From assembly GCA_020025425.1 (NCBI GenBank), contig JAHHSD010000026.1, positions 1-25,563 on the forward strand: a stretch of 25,563 nucleotides of DNA, read 5' to 3'. This document shows, piece by piece, positions 15,318 to 21,941 of this stretch (positions are counted from its first letter, which is position 1; every line of letters starts with the position of its first letter). A program made the position numbers and the translations under genes. The notes below the pieces were generated by a model. That model did not search any database and was not told where the DNA came from. It saw only the letters and a program-made list of their open reading frames with translations. Source of the stretch: Oscillospiraceae bacterium (GTDB taxonomy: Bacteria > Bacillota > Clostridia > Oscillospirales > Oscillospiraceae).

Positions 15318-15353
15318 AAAAATACGGGGGACTGCCCCAGGCAATCCCCCGTA
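15318..15353 (-). terminator. Intrinsic terminator of the permease-amidase unit
   Basis: TACGGGGGA (15323-15331) pairs with TCCCCCGTA (15345-15353); inside, GCC and GGC add three pairs. Read leftward the stem is followed by TTTTT. It separates the amidase gene from the two-component pair. Confidence 0.8.
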
Positions 15354-15383
15354 ACATGGTGCTTACATATTGGTCTGACCCTT

Positions 15384-16277
15384 TTACAGGGTGGCGATGC
15401 CGGTGTTGAATTTCGGGCAGTGGACACGGACAGTTTTCAGGTCGTTGACCACCTGGCTGATCTGGATATCACAGGTGGCGCTGAGCAGGCGGTAGGCGTC
15501 CGGGAAATTCAGATCCAGCTTCTTTTGCAAAAACTCCACTGTGTCGGCCACGGCGATCTTGATGGCCTCGTCCAGGGTGACAGCGGAGGCCAGGAAGTAC
15601 AGGTCGTCCGAGGTCTCGATCACGGGGCGCTCCACGGGGCGGTCGTGATAGACGGTGGTCTTGATGCAGATGCGGCCCGGGGTCTCGATGCCGGTGCCGC
15701 TCAGCTCACCGTCACCCATACAGGCGTGCAGGTCGCCGACGGCCAGCCCGGCGCCGGGAATGGCCACGGGCAGATATACACGGGAGCCCACTTTGACCAT
15801 CTTGGTGTCCATGTTGGAGCCATGGTCGCCGGGGACTGCGCAGTGGATGTCCAGGCCGGGCTTGGGGGCTACGCCGCACACGCCGACCATGGGGGTCAGG
15901 GGCAGGCGGATAGTTTCGGAGAACTGGGCAAAGCCGTCCTTGATGGGGATGACCTTGGTGTCAGGCTCAGTGATGCGATCGCCCAGAACGCCCAGGCCCT
16001 TGGAGGTGACCATCACGCCCTGAGGGGCAAATTCAATGGCGAGAATTTCCACGCACAGAGTGTCGCCGGGCTGGGCGCCCTTGATCTCGATGGGGCCGAC
16101 GGAGCAGTCCATAATGGAGATGTCGATGTCGGGGCGCTTGACGCCGGGGCCGGTGATCTGGCCGCTGTAACAGTCGTCAGTCTCTACCCAGAAGGTCTCG
16201 CCGTCCTCCACGGAATGTGCAAAGGGGTGCTTGGCATTGAAGCTGAAGATGACCTTATCCTTCGGAATGACTCTCAT
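15384..16277 (-). CDS. Acetamidase/formamidase family protein
   Basis: Members of the FmdA/AmdA family hydrolyse short amides (formamide, acetamide) to ammonia and the acid. The 297 residues show the family blocks: the DCYSGQITGPG segment, DISIMDCSVGPIEIKGAQPG, the GVCGVAPKPG loop, PGDHGSNMD and the glycine-rich IPGAGLAVGDLHACMGDGE. GGAGG is 9 bases before the ATG at 16277, preferred over an in-frame ATG at 16298. The gene follows the permease with a 21-base gap and has no promoter of its own, so the two form an operon. The substrate may be an amino acid amide or a simple amide brought in or produced alongside; this is inference. Confidence 0.9.
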   Translation of the reverse strand: MRVIPKDKVIFSFNAKHPFAHSVEDGETFWVETDDCYSGQITGPGVKRPDIDISIMDCSVGPIEIKGAQPGDTLCVEILAIEFAPQGVMVTSKGLGVLGDRITEPDTKVIPIKDGFAQFSETIRLPLTPMVGVCGVAPKPGLDIHCAVPGDHGSNMDTKMVKVGSRVYLPVAIPGAGLAVGDLHACMGDGELSGTGIETPGRICIKTTVYHDRPVERPVIETSDDLYFLASAVTLDEAIKIAVADTVEFLQKKLDLNFPDAYRLLSATCDIQISQVVNDLKTVRVHCPKFNTGIATL

Positions 16278-16298
16278 GATTTCAAAACCTCCAATCAT

Positions 16299-17531
16299 TT
16301 ACCAGGCGGAGGGGAGCACGCCCGCCAGATCAAAGATGGCGTACAGAGCTGCCGCACAGAACAGGGCGATGATGATGCCCTGGACCCAGTGAGCGGAATA
16401 CCAGCCGCACTTCCAGGCGGGCTCCATGTCGCCGTTCTTGCGGGAGCCGCTGAGCATCAGCGCGGGCAGGATGGACATGATGACGCCGCCGAAGGTACCG
16501 GCCAGATAGATGGCGTCCACGAAGCTGACCAGGCCGCTGTAAGCCAGGACGAAGGGGGGCAGTACAGTGCAGATCAGGGCGATCACACGGGTGGGCTTGT
16601 GGTTCTCACTCTTGAACTTGAACATATCCACGATGTTGGTCAGCATGGAGCCGCCGACGGCCCAGTAGGAGCTCATCATGGCGCACAGAGCAAAGATGTT
16701 GGCCACGAAGAAGGCCCAGGTGCCAAGCGCCTGGCCCCAGGCCAGGGTGGCGACCTCAGTCACATTCTCGGGACCGGTCAGGGAAATCACGGCCAGAGGA
16801 ACCATGGCCAGCAGAATGCCGGTGATGAGCATGCCGATGGTGATGGCCTTGGGGAGCTTCTTGGCGTCATGGCGCAGGCCGCGGGCCAGCTCAGGGACGG
16901 CATACTGGGCGATATAGCAGAAGATTGAGACATTAAAGACGGGGACGGCGTAGGTCCAGTTGACATACATGGCGCGGCTCACGTCCGCCTTGCCGGAGAG
17001 GAAGGAGGAGAGGATGATGACGCCCAGCAGCACGATCATGCCGGTGCTCAGGAACTTTTCGGCCATGCCGGTGGCCTTCAGTCCAAACCACACGACCAGG
17101 ACAGCGGGGATGGTGAACAGCAGGCTGCCCAAGGGGCGGGGGATCCCCAGCATCTCGGACAGGATGTTGCCGCTGCCATTGGTGTAGGAGATCATGCAGC
17201 CAATGGAGTTGGCACACACGGAGATAAAGACCAGGACGGCGCCCAGCTTGCCCACATAGCGCTCAGCCAGTCCGGGCAGCTGCATGGGCTTTTTGGTGCG
17301 GAGGGTTGTCTCTGCGACATAGAGCATGGAGGCGGTGGTACACACGCCGGCTACAATCAGCCACAGCAGCAGGATGGGCCAGCCGGCCTTTCTGGCAGAA
17401 TAGGCCAGACCCAGAATTCCTGCGCCGATGTTGGCGCCGACGATGATCATTGCGGCCTCCCAGAACGTCAGCTTCTTAACGCTGAGGGCGCTTTCTTCTG
17501 TTGCGACAGAGGTGTTTTCTTGGTTGCTCAT
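16299..17531 (-). CDS. Amino acid permease, HAAAP / aromatic amino acid type
   Basis: The 410-residue integral membrane protein has about 11 hydrophobic helices after a polar N-terminus of some 20 residues. The first helix carries the family signature IIVGANIGAGILGLAYSARKAGW, matched here in parts, as in TyrP/Mtr/TnaB-like and SdaC-like proton- or sodium-coupled amino acid importers. The middle motif YIAQYAVPELARGLRHDAKKLP also fits the group. AAAGGAG lies 7 bases before the ATG. It is the first gene of a two-gene operon with the acetamidase-like gene. The exact substrate (Tyr, Trp or other) cannot be told from sequence. Confidence 0.88.
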   Translation of the reverse strand: MSNQENTSVATEESALSVKKLTFWEAAMIIVGANIGAGILGLAYSARKAGWPILLLWLIVAGVCTTASMLYVAETTLRTKKPMQLPGLAERYVGKLGAVLVFISVCANSIGCMISYTNGSGNILSEMLGIPRPLGSLLFTIPAVLVVWFGLKATGMAEKFLSTGMIVLLGVIILSSFLSGKADVSRAMYVNWTYAVPVFNVSIFCYIAQYAVPELARGLRHDAKKLPKAITIGMLITGILLAMVPLAVISLTGPENVTEVATLAWGQALGTWAFFVANIFALCAMMSSYWAVGGSMLTNIVDMFKFKSENHKPTRVIALICTVLPPFVLAYSGLVSFVDAIYLAGTFGGVIMSILPALMLSGSRKNGDMEPAWKCGWYSAHWVQGIIIALFCAAALYAIFDLAGVLPSAW

Positions 17532-17582
17532 ATAAATGCTCCTTTCAACACATTGTCCTTCTTCCTCTTGCAGGACAACCTA

Positions 17583-17611
17583 ATTATAGGGCATTTTTAC
17601 CAGAGGAACAA
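17583..17611 (-). promoter_or_regulatory. Promoter of the permease-amidase operon
   Basis: On the reverse strand TTGTTC (17611-17606) and a perfect TATAAT (17588-17583) are spaced by 17 bases. The leader is about 45 bases long. Confidence 0.75.
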
Positions 17612-17848
17612 TTGATTTTGTTCACAATTTTTCAACAACTTTTATGTGCATTGCAACAATATCGCAACATATGGAGGGGGAGAGAAAGTAAAAAAACTGA
17701 ATATATCTGAAAATAATACGGAATAAATGCTGGAATATAGGTGAAAATATAAGATATATCAAAATAAAGTTACAAAAATATGGACGGATGGGTGAGAATA
17801 CAGCGTATCAATATCGCAACATGCTGGCAGCGCGAGGGAGCGGGGAAA

Positions 17849-17932
17849 GGGCCCTGTTTCCCATGAGAGAGACAGGGCCCAGGGCGGGCGGAACGAGGAA
17901 TGATTGGGCGGGTCCCCGCATAGACTGCGGGG
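17849..17932 (+). promoter_or_regulatory. Two hairpins in the spoIID leader
   Basis: GGGCCCTGT (17849-17857) pairs with ACAGGGCCC (17872-17880), extendable by three pairs. CCCCGCA (17914-17920) pairs with TGCGGGG (17926-17932). The second hairpin reaches the upstream edge of the ribosome site (GAAGGGGG, 17932-17939), so it could limit translation. Confidence 0.5.
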
Positions 17933-17946
17933 AAGGGGGCTGGACC

Positions 17947-18984
17947 ATGAAGGAACATCGGAACGCGGCGCGGATCAGGCAGTCTGGGATGGGTCAGACA
18001 GTGATCATAGGCGTACTGCTTGCAATCGGCATTTTTCTCCTGCCCGGAGCTGTGGTGGAGCAGCTGGACGCCGGGGGCGGAGAGAACATCTTTCAGCCCA
18101 TTCACCCGTCGGCGGCACAGACTGTGGGCGGCCGGGACCAGGGGCGCGCGGTGCGGCTGCTGCGCCAGGACGGACGGGTGGAGGAGCTGACCATGGAGGA
18201 GTACCTCTGGGGGGTGGTGGCGGCGGAGATGCCGGCCTCCTTCCAGCCGGAGGCATTAAAAGCCCAGGCCGCCGCCGCCCGGACCTACACGGTGGGGTTA
18301 CAGGACGCCGCCAAGCCCAAGCACCCGGACGGGGCGCTGTGTGATGACAGCAACTGCTGTCAGGCCTACATAGACCGGTCAGCGGCCGAGGCCCGCTGGG
18401 GGGCAAACGCCAACAGCTATGGGGAAAAAATCAGCAGGGCGGTGGCAGAGACGGACGGCCTGGGGGTCTTATACCAGGAAAAACCCATTCAGGCTGTGTT
18501 TTTTTCCTCCGCGGCGGGGCGGACGGTGGACGCGGTGGAGGTCTGGGGCAACTCGGTGGCCTATCTGAAAGGGGTGGACAGCCCCGAGGGGGACGAGGTC
18601 CCCAACTACCGCAGTCAGGTGGTCCGGACCAGCGAGGAGGTGCGCCAGGCGGTTTTGGCCAAATACCCGGGGGCCGATCTGTCCGGACCGCCCTCGGGCT
18701 GGTTCAGTGAGCTGGAGTACAACCCCGCCGGCGGGCTGATCCGGGGGAAGGTGGGGGGCGTGGCCCTGAACGGCTCCCAGATGCGGCAGCTGCTGGGCCT
18801 GCGTTCGGCCAGCTTCACGGTGGCGGAGCAGGACGGGACCTTCACCTTTGACGTCACCGGCTACGGCCACGGGGTTGGCATGAGCCAGTACGGGGCCAAT
18901 GCCATGGCGGAGGACGGGGCGGATTTCAGAAAGATCCTGACCTGGTACTATACGGGAACGGAGATCGGGCCGCTGTGGAAGTAA
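17947..18984 (+). CDS. spoIID: Stage II sporulation protein D (SpoIID)
   Basis: SpoIID is a membrane-anchored lytic transglycosylase that acts with SpoIIM and SpoIIP in mother-cell engulfment of the forespore. The 345 residues begin with a basic segment and one membrane helix (IIGVLLAIGIFLLPG), then the SpoIID domain with the catalytic-glutamate region MEEYLWGVVAAEMPASF, the block QAAAARTYTV, a cysteine motif CDDSNCC and the C-terminal signature GYGHGVGMSQYGANAMA. The ATG at 17947 has GAAGGGGG 7 bases upstream; the frame is open further up, but that part is leader hairpin sequence. Neighbours are unrelated. Expression should be under sigma-E, although no clear sigma-E promoter was identified. 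Confidence 0.95.
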   Translation: MKEHRNAARIRQSGMGQTVIIGVLLAIGIFLLPGAVVEQLDAGGGENIFQPIHPSAAQTVGGRDQGRAVRLLRQDGRVEELTMEEYLWGVVAAEMPASFQPEALKAQAAAARTYTVGLQDAAKPKHPDGALCDDSNCCQAYIDRSAAEARWGANANSYGEKISRAVAETDGLGVLYQEKPIQAVFFSSAAGRTVDAVEVWGNSVAYLKGVDSPEGDEVPNYRSQVVRTSEEVRQAVLAKYPGADLSGPPSGWFSELEYNPAGGLIRGKVGGVALNGSQMRQLLGLRSASFTVAEQDGTFTFDVTGYGHGVGMSQYGANAMAEDGADFRKILTWYYTGTEIGPLWK

Positions 18985-18985
18985 A

Positions 18986-19019
18986 AAAATACCGCCTCCC
19001 GTGAGGGAGGCGGTATTTT
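18986..19019. terminator. Bidirectional terminator between spoIID and fakA
   Basis: AAAATACCGCCTCCC (18986-19000) and GGGAGGCGGTATTTT (19005-19019) form a perfect 15-bp stem with a GTGA loop. Convergent transcripts from both sides end here. Confidence 0.88.
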
Positions 19020-19025
19020 ATCTGC

Positions 19026-20711
19026 TTATTCTGCGGAGATCATGTAGTAATACACGGGCTGTCCGCCGGGCAGCAGGCTGATTTCAGCGTTGGGGCAGGC
19101 GTTGGCGAAGAGCTTCTCCGTCTGCTTGGCCTGTTCCTCGGTGACGTCAGCGCCATAGAAGATGGAGATGAACTCGGCCTTCTGGTGGCTGTCGGACTGA
19201 GCCAGGCGGGTGAGCAGGGTATCCAGATCCCGGTCCACGCCGAAGAGCTGGTGCTCCTCCAGGGCCATATAGTCGCCCTCCTTGATGGCGAAGCCGCCGA
19301 AGTCGGAGTCGCGGGCGGCGTAGGTGATCTCGCTGGTGCGGACCTGGGTGAGGGCCTCGCTCATGGCGGCGGTGTTGTCCTCCTCGCTGGCGTCGGGGTC
19401 CACGGCCAGCATGGCGGAGATGCCCTGGGGCACGGTCTTGGTGGGCAGGACGATCACCTTCTTGTCCTCGCACAGGCGGGTGCACTGTTCAGCGGCCATG
19501 ATGATGTTCTTGTTGTTGGGCAGGACATAGACGATCTCGGCGGGGGTGGCGTCGATAGCCTTGAGGATATCCTCGGTGGAGGGGTTCATGGTCTGACCGC
19601 CGCCCACCAGGGCGTCCACGCCCAGGTCACGGAACACGGCCTCCAGGCCCTCGCCGGCGCAGACGGCCACATAGCCGAACTTCTTCTCAGGGGCGGCCTT
19701 GGCGGGGGCGGCGCACTCCTGGTGCTCCAGCTCCTGCTCGATCTGCTCCAGATCGTCGGTGGACTGGGCCTTGCGGCCGGCGGCCAGGTCGTCAGCCTGG
19801 GTGCGCATATTCTCGATCTTGGCCAGCTCCAGGGTGCCATACTTCTGGGACTCGGTCAGGGCGGCGCCGGGGATGTTGGTGTGGACGTGGACCTTGAAGG
19901 CCTCGTCGTCCTCGCCGATGACCAGGGAGTCTCCGATGCTGTTCAGATACTCCCGCAGGGGCTCCAGATTGACGTCGGGATCGTTCTTGCGGACGATATA
20001 CACGGTATCGAAGGCGAAGGTGATCTCCTCGGCGGACATCTGGACGAAGTCGGCCTTGTCGTTGGGCTCGTCGGTGTGGTCCATCTCGGGCATGGGCAGG
20101 CCGTTGAGCTCGTCCAGCATACCCTGGAGGATGACCAGGAAGCCCTTGCCGCCTGCGTCCACCACGCCGGCCTTTTTCAGCACGGGGTTCATGTCGATGG
20201 TGGCGGCCAGGGCCTTCTCGCCCTCGGCGATGGCGGCCTCCAGCACGGCCTGGACGGAGTTGTTGTCCCGGGCGGCGGCGGCAGCCTTGGTGGCGGCCAG
20301 GCGGGAGACGGTGAGGATGGTGCCCTCGGCGGGCTTCATCACGGCCTTGTAGGCGGCGGCCACGCCGAAATCCAGGGCGATGGCCAGGTCACGGCCGTCC
20401 ATGGTCACCCGGTCCTTGATGGCCTTGGAGAACCCGCGGAACAGCAGGGACAGGATGACGCCGGAGTTGCCCCGGGCGCCCCGCAGCAGGGCGGAGGCGG
20501 AGGCGTGGGCCACCTGGCCCACAGAGGCATACTCCTTGCCCCGCAGCTCAGTGGCGGCGGCAGCAATGGTCAGGGACATGTTGGTGCCGGTGTCACCGTC
20601 GGGGACGGGGAACACGTTCAGATCATTGATGGGCTGTTTCTGTTGATTGATAGCTGCGGCGGCATGGATCACCATTTTTTGAAAGGCCGCAGCGTCGATT
20701 GTCTGTACCAT
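19026..20711 (-). CDS. fakA: Fatty acid kinase catalytic subunit FakA (DAK2 domain, YloV family)
   Basis: FakA phosphorylates fatty acids held by a DegV-type FakB protein, feeding exogenous fatty acids into phospholipid synthesis. The 561 residues start with a DhaL/DAK2 kinase domain (about 1-200) with the Mg-ATP motif DGDTGTN (38-44), and GARGNSGVI, then a middle domain and a DegV-like C-terminal region ending VYYYMIS. GAAAGGAA is about 10 bases before the ATG. The gene follows yloU by 27 bases, the arrangement seen across Firmicutes. No fakB is in the window. Confidence 0.94.
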   Translation of the reverse strand: MVQTIDAAAFQKMVIHAAAAINQQKQPINDLNVFPVPDGDTGTNMSLTIAAAATELRGKEYASVGQVAHASASALLRGARGNSGVILSLLFRGFSKAIKDRVTMDGRDLAIALDFGVAAAYKAVMKPAEGTILTVSRLAATKAAAAARDNNSVQAVLEAAIAEGEKALAATIDMNPVLKKAGVVDAGGKGFLVILQGMLDELNGLPMPEMDHTDEPNDKADFVQMSAEEITFAFDTVYIVRKNDPDVNLEPLREYLNSIGDSLVIGEDDEAFKVHVHTNIPGAALTESQKYGTLELAKIENMRTQADDLAAGRKAQSTDDLEQIEQELEHQECAAPAKAAPEKKFGYVAVCAGEGLEAVFRDLGVDALVGGGQTMNPSTEDILKAIDATPAEIVYVLPNNKNIIMAAEQCTRLCEDKKVIVLPTKTVPQGISAMLAVDPDASEEDNTAAMSEALTQVRTSEITYAARDSDFGGFAIKEGDYMALEEHQLFGVDRDLDTLLTRLAQSDSHQKAEFISIFYGADVTEEQAKQTEKLFANACPNAEISLLPGGQPVYYYMISAE

Positions 20712-20738
20712 TTCGACTTTTTCCTTTCTAAGATGGCG

Positions 20739-21086
20739 TTAAAAGCGCATGGAGTCTACGCAGACGTCCACGGACTTCACTTCCACGCCGGTGGTCTTGC
20801 TGACCACATAGCGCACTTCGCTCATAATGGAGCGGCAGACGGCCATCAGATTGACGCCGTTTTCGACGATGATATGCAGTTCAATAGAGACGGTGGCGTC
20901 CTCGTTGTAATAGACCTTGACGCCCTTGGCCATGGACTCCCGCTTCAGCAGGTGGACCAGACCGTCGGTCTTGGAGCGGACCGCCATGCCTTTTACGCCG
21001 TAGCAGTTGGTGGCGGCACTGCCTGTGACAGCGGTAAAAACTTCGCTGCTGATGCGGATCTCGCCCAGATCATTTTGCAGTTTCAT
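20739..21086 (-). CDS. yloU: Asp23/Gls24 family envelope stress protein (YloU)
   Basis: The 115-residue protein belongs to the Asp23/Gls24 family: the start LGEIRISSEVFTAVTGSAA, a central VKVYYNEDATVSIELHI and the C-terminal VEVKSVDVCVDSM fit. Family members are cytoplasmic or membrane-associated and linked to cell-wall stress, with unclear molecular function. AAGGAAGG lies about 10 bases before the ATG. It is the first gene of the yloU-fakA operon with a good promoter upstream. Confidence 0.93.
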   Translation of the reverse strand: MKLQNDLGEIRISSEVFTAVTGSAATNCYGVKGMAVRSKTDGLVHLLKRESMAKGVKVYYNEDATVSIELHIIVENGVNLMAVCRSIMSEVRYVVSKTTGVEVKSVDVCVDSMRF

Positions 21087-21140
21087 AGGTTTGGTACCTT
21101 CCTTTCGCTAGGAATGGGAAATTATATTGATACAGACTAT

Positions 21141-21169
21141 ATTTTATTCTATTTGCGGGAGAATTACAA
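21141..21169 (-). promoter_or_regulatory. Promoter of yloU-fakA
   Basis: On the reverse strand TTGTAA (21169-21164) and TAAAAT (21146-21141) are spaced by 17 bases. The leader is about 50 bases. Confidence 0.65.
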
Positions 21170-21184
21170 GTGGAAAATCAAAAT

Positions 21185-21234
21185 CCCTGTCCGGCGCCCG
21201 GAAAAAGAATTGGGCGGGACAGGGAGGTTTTTTT
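21185..21234 (+). terminator. Rightward-facing intrinsic terminator with no gene before it
   Basis: CCCTGTCC (21185-21192) pairs with GGACAGGG (21217-21224), and CGCCC (21195-21199) with GGGCG (21212-21216), with a 2-base bulge; a run of seven T follows. The T-run marks rightward transcription, but all genes to the left for 2 kb run leftward. It may shield the tail-like gene, end a small RNA, or be left over from lost DNA. Confidence 0.7.
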
Positions 21235-21277
21235 GTCAGAGCTGTGGACAGGGGGCTGTATTTGGGCATAGTTGTAC

Positions 21278-21283
21278 TATAAT
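21278..21283 (+). promoter_or_regulatory. Candidate -10 of the tail-like gene
   Basis: A perfect TATAAT stands about 90 bases before the ATG, but the -35 region at proper spacing (GCTGTA) is poor. A small hairpin, GGCCG (21340-21344) / CGGCC (21350-21354), lies just before the ribosome site. Confidence 0.4.
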
Positions 21284-21370
21284 TTCCAGAAAATGTATGA
21301 AAACGTACAAAAGGAGGGGGGATCCCGCCAGGGGTAAGAGGCCGAACAACGGCCCAAAGGAGGAAATATT

Positions 21371-21874
21371 ATGTCTACCAACAAAACAGAACACTATCAG
21401 CTCAATCAGTGGGTCAAAACGGACCAGGTCCTGATGGACGACTTCAACGCCGACAACAGCAAGATTGATTCGGCGCTCAAGTCGGCCAGCGACCGGGCGG
21501 ACGCGGCAAAGGCCAAGGCGGACAACATAGCCACGACCTATTTCAGCCCCGAGAACCTGCCCTATGTGGTGGGGAGCTACAAGGGTGACGGCACTCAGAA
21601 GCGCAGGATCGAGCTGGGCTTTACGCCCAAGGCGGTGCTTTTGTTTCGACATGACGGTTTTACGCAATACAACGAGATGTATTGCGGAGGGCTTGTACTG
21701 CCCAATCGGAACGTCAGTGCCTATTCTGATCATGGAGTGACAAGCTGGGATGACAATTCCACGGTGATGCAAATTGTAGAAAATGGATTTCAAGTGACAG
21801 CAAAAAGATACATGAGTCTCTACTTTTACAGCAACGAAACGGGCAAATATTATTACTATGTTGCCCTAAAATAA
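21371..21874 (+). CDS. Isolated phage tail/fibre-like protein
   Basis: The 167-residue protein begins with the motif HYQLNQWVKTDQVLMDDFNA followed by an alanine- and lysine-rich coiled coil (about 30-52); this N-terminus is typical of tail-associated proteins in Clostridia prophages. The C-terminal part, from YVVGSYKGDGTQKRRIELGF onward with TPKAVLLF, resembles the beta-rich tips of phage tail fibres. AAAGGAGG lies 7-8 bases before the ATG. The first half is GC-rich like the host, while the last 80 codons are clearly more A/T-rich, as in a mosaic tail gene. No other phage gene is nearby, and no signal peptide is seen. Function outside a phage is unknown. Confidence 0.75.
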   Translation: MSTNKTEHYQLNQWVKTDQVLMDDFNADNSKIDSALKSASDRADAAKAKADNIATTYFSPENLPYVVGSYKGDGTQKRRIELGFTPKAVLLFRHDGFTQYNEMYCGGLVLPNRNVSAYSDHGVTSWDDNSTVMQIVENGFQVTAKRYMSLYFYSNETGKYYYYVALK

Positions 21875-21881
21875 TGATAAA

Positions 21882-21910
21882 GCACCCCGCGTCAAAATGA
21901 CGCGGGGTGC
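21882..21910. terminator. Terminator between the tail-like gene and the SLH gene
   Basis: GCACCCCGCGTCA (21882-21894) pairs perfectly with TGACGCGGGGTGC (21898-21910). Neither flank has a long T-run, but it is placed between two convergent stop codons and likely serves both. Confidence 0.7.
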
Positions 21911-21941
21911 AGTGGGTTTGCGATAGATACGGAGTTCTTAA

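Larger units (their letters stand above)
17532..17946. other. Divergent intergenic region between permease and spoIID
   Basis: No gene is seen. The left part (17532-17800) is AT-rich and holds the permease promoter; its leader has an inverted repeat TTGTCCT (17553-17559) / AGGACAA (17572-17578). A 14-base direct repeat CAATATCGCAACAT occurs at 17657-17670 and 17809-17822. The right part (17830-17940) turns GC-rich and holds two strong hairpins before spoIID. No convincing sigma-E promoter was found for spoIID. Confidence 0.5.

Noticed and set aside
17788..17946. N-terminal extension of SpoIID from the ATG at 17788
   Set aside because: No ribosome site precedes that ATG, the added 53 residues are encoded by leader hairpins and do not look like a SpoIID N-terminus, and a good ribosome site precedes the ATG at 17947.
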